A stretch of 64,000 nt of DNA from JAKFDI01 sp044508835 (lineage in GTDB: Bacteria; Pseudomonadota; Gammaproteobacteria; Burkholderiales; Burkholderiaceae_C), in assembly GCA_044508835.1 (NCBI GenBank), contig JBIQHD010000008.1, positions 1 through 64,000 of the forward strand, in the 5' to 3' direction. Position 1 is the stretch's first letter. Every line of letters begins with the position of its first letter. This document shows positions 60,606-64,000 of the stretch, in pieces. The position numbers and the translations under genes are program-made. Below the pieces are notes generated by a model that made no database searches, was not told the origin of the DNA, and saw only the letters and a list, made by a program, of their open reading frames with translations.

Positions 60606-62027
60606 ATGAACGCACCGATTTCGGCCCACGTGCTGGGCGCCGAGGCCGCGCGGCCGGTGCCGCCGGCGATGCTCGAGGCCCTGCGGCAGCACTTCGGCGA
60701 ACGCTGCTCCACCGCCATGGCGGTGCGCACCCAGCACGGCCGCGACGAGTCGCCCTTCGACGCGCCGCCGCCCGAGGCGGTGGTGTTCTGCGAATCCACC
60801 GAGGACGTGGCGGCCGTCGTGAAGCTGGCCGACGAGCACGCCGTGCCGGTGATCCCCTTCGGCGTCGGCTCCTCGCTCGAAGGCCACCTGCTGGCGATCC
60901 AGGGCGGCGTGAGCATCGACCTGTCGCGCATGAACCGCGTCATCGCCGTGCAGCCGGAGGACCTGACGGTCACCGTGCAGGCGGGCGTCACGCGCACCCA
61001 GCTCAACAACGAGGTGCGCCATGCGGGCCTGTTCTTCCCCATCGACCCGGGGGCCGACGCCAGCCTCGGCGGCATGAGCGCCACGCGCGCCAGCGGCACG
61101 AACGCGGTGCGCTACGGCACGATGCGCGACAACGTGCTGGCCCTCACCGTGGTCACGGCCCGGGGCGAGGTGATCCGCACCGGCACGCGCGCGCGCAAGT
61201 CGTCGGCCGGCTACGACCTCACGCGGCTGTACGTCGGCAGCGAGGGCACGCTCGGCGTGATGACCGAGATCACGCTCAAGCTCTACCCGCTGCCCGAGGC
61301 GGTGTCGGCGGCCACCTGCTCGTTCCCGAGCATCGACGCCGCGGTGCGCACCACCATCCAGATCATCCAGACCGGCGTGCCCATCGCGCGCTGCGAGCTG
61401 CTCGATCCGAACACGGTGCGGGCGGTGAACCGCCACGACAGGCTCGGCCTGCCCGAGGCGCCGATGCTGCTGATGGAGTTCCACGGCAGCCCGGCGGGCG
61501 TGCGCGAGCAGGCGGCGACGGTGCAGGAGATCGCGGCCGAGTTCGGCGGCGAGGGCTTCCAGTGGGCCGACACGCCGGAGGAGCGCACCCGTCTCTGGAC
61601 CGCACGCCACCATGCCTATTTCTCGGCGCTGCAGATGCGCCCGGGCTGCCGCTGCGTCACGACCGACACCTGCGTGCCGATCTCGCGCCTGGCCGAGTGC
61701 ATCAACGAGACGGTGGCCGAGGTGGATGCGAGCGGCATCCCGTACTTCATCGTCGGCCACGTGGGCGACGGCAATTTCCACGTCGGCTACCTGATCGATC
61801 CGGCCAGCGACGCGGAGCGCGATGCCGCGGAAGCCCTGAACGCGCGGCTGGTCGAGCGCGCGCTGCGCATGGACGGCACCTGCACCGGCGAGCACGGCGT
61901 GGGCCTGCACAAGATGGGCTTCCTCGCCGCCGAGGCGGGCGAAGCCGCGGTCGATCAGATGCGCGCGCTCAAGCGGGCGCTCGACCCGAAGAACATCATG
62001 AACCCGGGGAAGATCTTCGCGCTGTAG
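60606..62027 (+). CDS. FAD-linked oxidase, D-lactate dehydrogenase-like
   Basis: A 473-residue protein of the vanillyl-alcohol-oxidase/PCMH flavoprotein family. The FAD domain (residues ~45-220) has PVIPFGVGSSLEGHLLAIQGG, DPGADASLGGMSATRASGTNAVRYGTM (in part) and YVGSEGTLGVMTEITLKLYP. The C-terminal substrate domain has VGHVGDGNFHVGYLID and CTGEHGVGLHKMGFL with His ligands, ending NIMNPGKIFAL. This fits cytochrome-linked D-lactate or D-2-hydroxyacid dehydrogenases; glycolate oxidase GlcD is an alternative. TACAAT at 60564-60569 may be its -10 element. Confidence 0.88.
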   Translation: MNAPISAHVLGAEAARPVPPAMLEALRQHFGERCSTAMAVRTQHGRDESPFDAPPPEAVVFCESTEDVAAVVKLADEHAVPVIPFGVGSSLEGHLLAIQGGVSIDLSRMNRVIAVQPEDLTVTVQAGVTRTQLNNEVRHAGLFFPIDPGADASLGGMSATRASGTNAVRYGTMRDNVLALTVVTARGEVIRTGTRARKSSAGYDLTRLYVGSEGTLGVMTEITLKLYPLPEAVSAATCSFPSIDAAVRTTIQIIQTGVPIARCELLDPNTVRAVNRHDRLGLPEAPMLLMEFHGSPAGVREQAATVQEIAAEFGGEGFQWADTPEERTRLWTARHHAYFSALQMRPGCRCVTTDTCVPISRLAECINETVAEVDASGIPYFIVGHVGDGNFHVGYLIDPASDAERDAAEALNARLVERALRMDGTCTGEHGVGLHKMGFLAAEAGEAAVDQMRALKRALDPKNIMNPGKIFAL

Positions 62028-62054
62028 GCCGGCGCGGGCGCCCGGCGCCTGGCG

Positions 62055-62357
62055 TCAGACGACCGGCGCGGCGCTGAACAGCATCACCACGAACTGGTAG
62101 GCCGCCAGCAGCACGCCGGCGCACAGCAGGTTCACCGCCAGGTGGCGCGGGCCGCGGTCGATGCGGATGCCCATGCGCACGCACACGCAGCCCCAGAAGA
62201 TCACCAGCAGCGCGGCGCCGGCGTCCACGCGGTCCAGCGGCTGGCCGGCGGTGCGCAGCACGGCGACCATCGCCATCCACAAGCCGGCCGCCATCACGGC
62301 GGCGGCGGTCACCTGGTTGAACGACGGCTTCTGGAGTTCGACGCCGAGAATCTTCAT
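62055..62357 (-). CDS. Small inner-membrane protein of unknown function
   Basis: A 100-residue protein with three hydrophobic segments: NQVTAAAVMAAGLWMAMVAVL, AALLVIFWGCVCVRMGI and LAVNLLCAGVLLAAYQFVVML. The charged N-terminus is MKILGVELQKPSF. No family is recognised. ATG 62357 was chosen because it begins the amphipathic N-terminus; the frame upstream is open but lacks start support. It lies 67 bases downstream of another uncharacterised gene on the same strand. Confidence 0.65.
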   Translation of the reverse strand: MKILGVELQKPSFNQVTAAAVMAAGLWMAMVAVLRTAGQPLDRVDAGAALLVIFWGCVCVRMGIRIDRGPRHLAVNLLCAGVLLAAYQFVVMLFSAAPVV

Positions 62358-62424
62358 GCTGTACTGCCTGGAACGAAAAGACCGAAGGAAACGGGGAGAA
62401 ACGACCGCGCCGCAGGGCCTCGCC

Positions 62425-62859
62425 TCACGGCGGGTCCTCGCGCAGATAGAGATCGCCGGTGCCGGCGCGCGACGCATGCAGCCGCGCATCGGCCGGATCG
62501 GCGATGCGCTGCAGCTTCACGTCTTCATGGCGTGCGAAGAGCACGACCGCCGTGCCGTCGGCGAGGTGCAGCAGCACGTCGCCGTTGACCAGCGGTTCGG
62601 CCAGCTGGATGGTCGCGCCCGACAGCCGCTCGCACAGCGTGCGGCGACGCCGGTTCTGAGCCCGCTGGTCGCCGGTTTGTTCCCGCTGCCTTTCGGGATG
62701 CAGGTCGGCCTCGACGGCGCCGAGCAGGTGCTCGATCTCGCCCTTCCAGTCGATCAGCACGTCGCGGCGGAAGCGCGCCGGCGCCTGGGCGAGCTCGCCG
62801 AGGTGGATGCGGCCTTCGCCGGACTCCCAGTCGACGTGCAGGGCGGGGGCGTGACTCAT
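62425..62859 (-). CDS. Hypothetical soluble protein
   Basis: A 144-residue protein without signal peptide or membrane segments. The N-terminal half is LHVDWESGEGRIHLGELAQAPARFRRDVLIDW; the middle is Arg/Gln-rich (HPERQREQTGDQRAQNRRRR in part), and the C-terminal half has hydrophobic strands (GATIQLAEPLVNGDVLLHLADG). No family was recognised. Codon use fits the neighbours. It is downstream of spoVR on the same strand across 135 bases that show nothing else. Confidence 0.6.
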   Translation of the reverse strand: MSHAPALHVDWESGEGRIHLGELAQAPARFRRDVLIDWKGEIEHLLGAVEADLHPERQREQTGDQRAQNRRRRTLCERLSGATIQLAEPLVNGDVLLHLADGTAVVLFARHEDVKLQRIADPADARLHASRAGTGDLYLREDPP

Positions 62860-62994
62860 GGCGCGGCGGCGGCTCGGGTTCTGGACGCGCCTGTGCGGCG
62901 CAGGAACCAAGTCTAGGAGCGCGCGCCGCGCCGCGCGCATCGCCGGCGGGCACCGGCGTGACATCCGGCCGCGGGTGCCGGGTTTGCGCGCCGG

Positions 62995-64000
62995 CTAGGG
63001 CTGCGCCGGGCCGTTGACGGACCAGCGCTTGGTGGCGAAGCCGGCCGCGTCGACGCTCTCGAGGTGCACGCCGAAGCCCCACAGCCGCGCCACGTGCTTG
63101 AGCACTTCCTGGGCGCCCTCGTGCAGCGGGCGGTCGTTGTGCTGCACGTGGCGCAGCGTGAGCGAGCGGTCGCCGCGGGTGTTGACGCTCCACACCTGGA
63201 TGTTGGGCTCGCGGCTGGCGAGGTCGTACTGGCGCGACAGCGCCTCGCGCAGGCGGCGGTAGCCCGATTCGTCGTGGATGGCGGCGACCTCCAGCTCGCG
63301 CTCCTTCTCGTCGTCGACGATAGAGAAGAAGCGGAACTCGCGCATCAGGTGCGGCGAGAGGTACTGGCCGACGAAGCTCTCGTCCTTGAAGTTGCGCATC
63401 GCATGGTCGAGCGTCTCCAGCCAGTCGCTGCCGGCGATGTCGGGGAACCAGTGGCGGTCCTCGTCGGTCGGGTGCTCGCAGATGCGCTTGATGTCGGTGT
63501 ACATCGCGAAGCCGAGCGCATACGGGTTGATGCCGCTGTAGGCCTTGTGCGTGACCGGCGGCTGGTAGATCACGTTGGTGTGCGACTTCAGCCACTCGAT
63601 CATCATGCCGTCGGACAGGTGGCCGTCGTCGTACAGCGTGTTGAGCAGCTTGTGGTGCCAGAAGGTGGCCCAGCCCTCGTTCATCACCTGCGTCTGGCGC
63701 TGCGGGTAGAAGTACTGCGCCACCTTGCGCACGATGCGCACGATCTCGCGCTGCCAGGGCTCGAGCAGCGGCGCGTTCTTCTCGATGAAGTACAGCAGGT
63801 TCTCCTGCGGCTCCTCGGGGTAGCGCTTGGACTGCGACTCCTCCACCGCCTTCTCGGGCTTGGCCGGCAGGGTGCGCCAGATGTCGTTGATCTGCTGCTG
63901 GGCGTAGCGCTCGCGGTCCTCGCGGCGCTCGCGCTCCTGCGCGAGGCTGAGCTTGCTCGGGCGGCGGTAGCGGTCGACGCCGTGGTTCATCAGCGCGTGG
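62995..64000 (-). CDS. spoVR: SpoVR-family protein (5' end beyond the window)
   Basis: The C-terminal 335 or so residues of a SpoVR/YcgB protein; the frame runs off the right edge, reading through HALMNHGVDRYRRP, so the N-terminal part (~150-200 residues) is missing. Family blocks are LLYFIEKNAPLLEPWQREIVRIVRKVAQYFYPQRQTQVMNEGWATFWH (cores EKNAPLLEPWQREIVRIVRK and MNEGWATFWH), HKAYSGINPYALGFAM, DIKRICEHPTDED and GYRRLREALSRQYDL. SpoVR is usually encoded with PrkA kinase and YeaH, which should lie to the right. Its molecular role is unknown. Confidence 0.93.
   Translation of the reverse strand, partial: HALMNHGVDRYRRPSKLSLAQERERREDRERYAQQQINDIWRTLPAKPEKAVEESQSKRYPEEPQENLLYFIEKNAPLLEPWQREIVRIVRKVAQYFYPQRQTQVMNEGWATFWHHKLLNTLYDDGHLSDGMMIEWLKSHTNVIYQPPVTHKAYSGINPYALGFAMYTDIKRICEHPTDEDRHWFPDIAGSDWLETLDHAMRNFKDESFVGQYLSPHLMREFRFFSIVDDEKERELEVAAIHDESGYRRLREALSRQYDLASREPNIQVWSVNTRGDRSLTLRHVQHNDRPLHEGAQEVLKHVARLWGFGVHLESVDAAGFATKRWSVNGPAQP

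Overview
The window is dense, very GC-rich chromosomal DNA (third codon positions almost always G or C). It looks like a betaproteobacterium of the order Burkholderiales, probably near the Rubrivivax/Leptothrix/Methylibium group. Support comes from the gene set and gene order: a pilT - cyclic-nucleotide-binding - pilU cluster with divergent yggS, ubiA, the rsmI/yraN/diaA/dolP block, oxyR-dps, queA/recG, tldD, and a caa3-type cytochrome oxidase. No rRNA, tRNA, CRISPR array, insertion sequence or prophage was seen. No gene-free stretch exceeds about 230 bases; the longest gap holds the aroG leader.

Layout. 1-2.7 kb: twin hairpins at the edge, an NTF2-like protein, a PaaI-type thioesterase, a LysE exporter, and a ParE-type toxin-antitoxin pair next to a truncated gmhA pseudogene. 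2.8-11 kb (minus strand): class I aldolase, CBS-domain protein, and a caa3 oxidase operon (coxB with fused cytochrome c, coxA, two subunit III genes, subunit IV, ctaB). A nested inverted repeat interrupts this operon, and two small membrane proteins lie upstream. 11-25 kb (mostly plus): zinc-ribbon metallopeptidase, orphan tungstate-type binding protein next to a MOSC protein, BON-LysM protein, rlmJ, a CoA-transferase, a YiaA/small membrane/DUF2145 trio, an LplT-PlsC fusion, a CAAX-type membrane protease, a secreted hydrolase, an orphan GspC-like PDZ protein, an AraC regulator, and an AbrB-Doc toxin-antitoxin module with a perfect palindromic operator. 25-36 kb: tgt, an outer-membrane barrel, a 799-residue lipoprotein, a LuxR-type response regulator converging on a hybrid histidine kinase, queA and recG. 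36-45 kb: oxyR-dps-PfpI, prfC, a RES-Xre toxin-antitoxin pair, ubiA, a diguanylate cyclase and glutamate dehydrogenase. 45-50 kb: proC, putA and a divergent Lrp regulator. 50-56 kb: yggS, pilT, a cNMP-binding protein, pilU, a 3-hydroxyisobutyrate dehydrogenase relative, and dolP-diaA-yraN divergent from rsmI. 56-64 kb: tldD, an aromatic-rich leader peptide with attenuator before aroG, an EF-hand protein, a PduO-type cobalamin adenosyltransferase, an FAD-linked oxidase, two unknown proteins and the 3' part of spoVR.

Functional themes are aerobic respiration, proline-glutamate metabolism, peroxide stress, type IV pilus retraction and outer-membrane upkeep. The most striking element is the 24-codon leader upstream of DAHP synthase (58293-58367). 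It carries six Phe, one Tyr and one Trp codon and is followed by a strong intrinsic terminator and a competing pairing. That is the architecture of transcription attenuation by aromatic amino acids. Other noteworthy points are a ctaB gene whose only convincing start is ATC, a gmhA remnant ending beside a toxin-antitoxin module, and a set of genes with a -10-like hexamer 5-8 bases before the start codon, suggesting leaderless transcripts.
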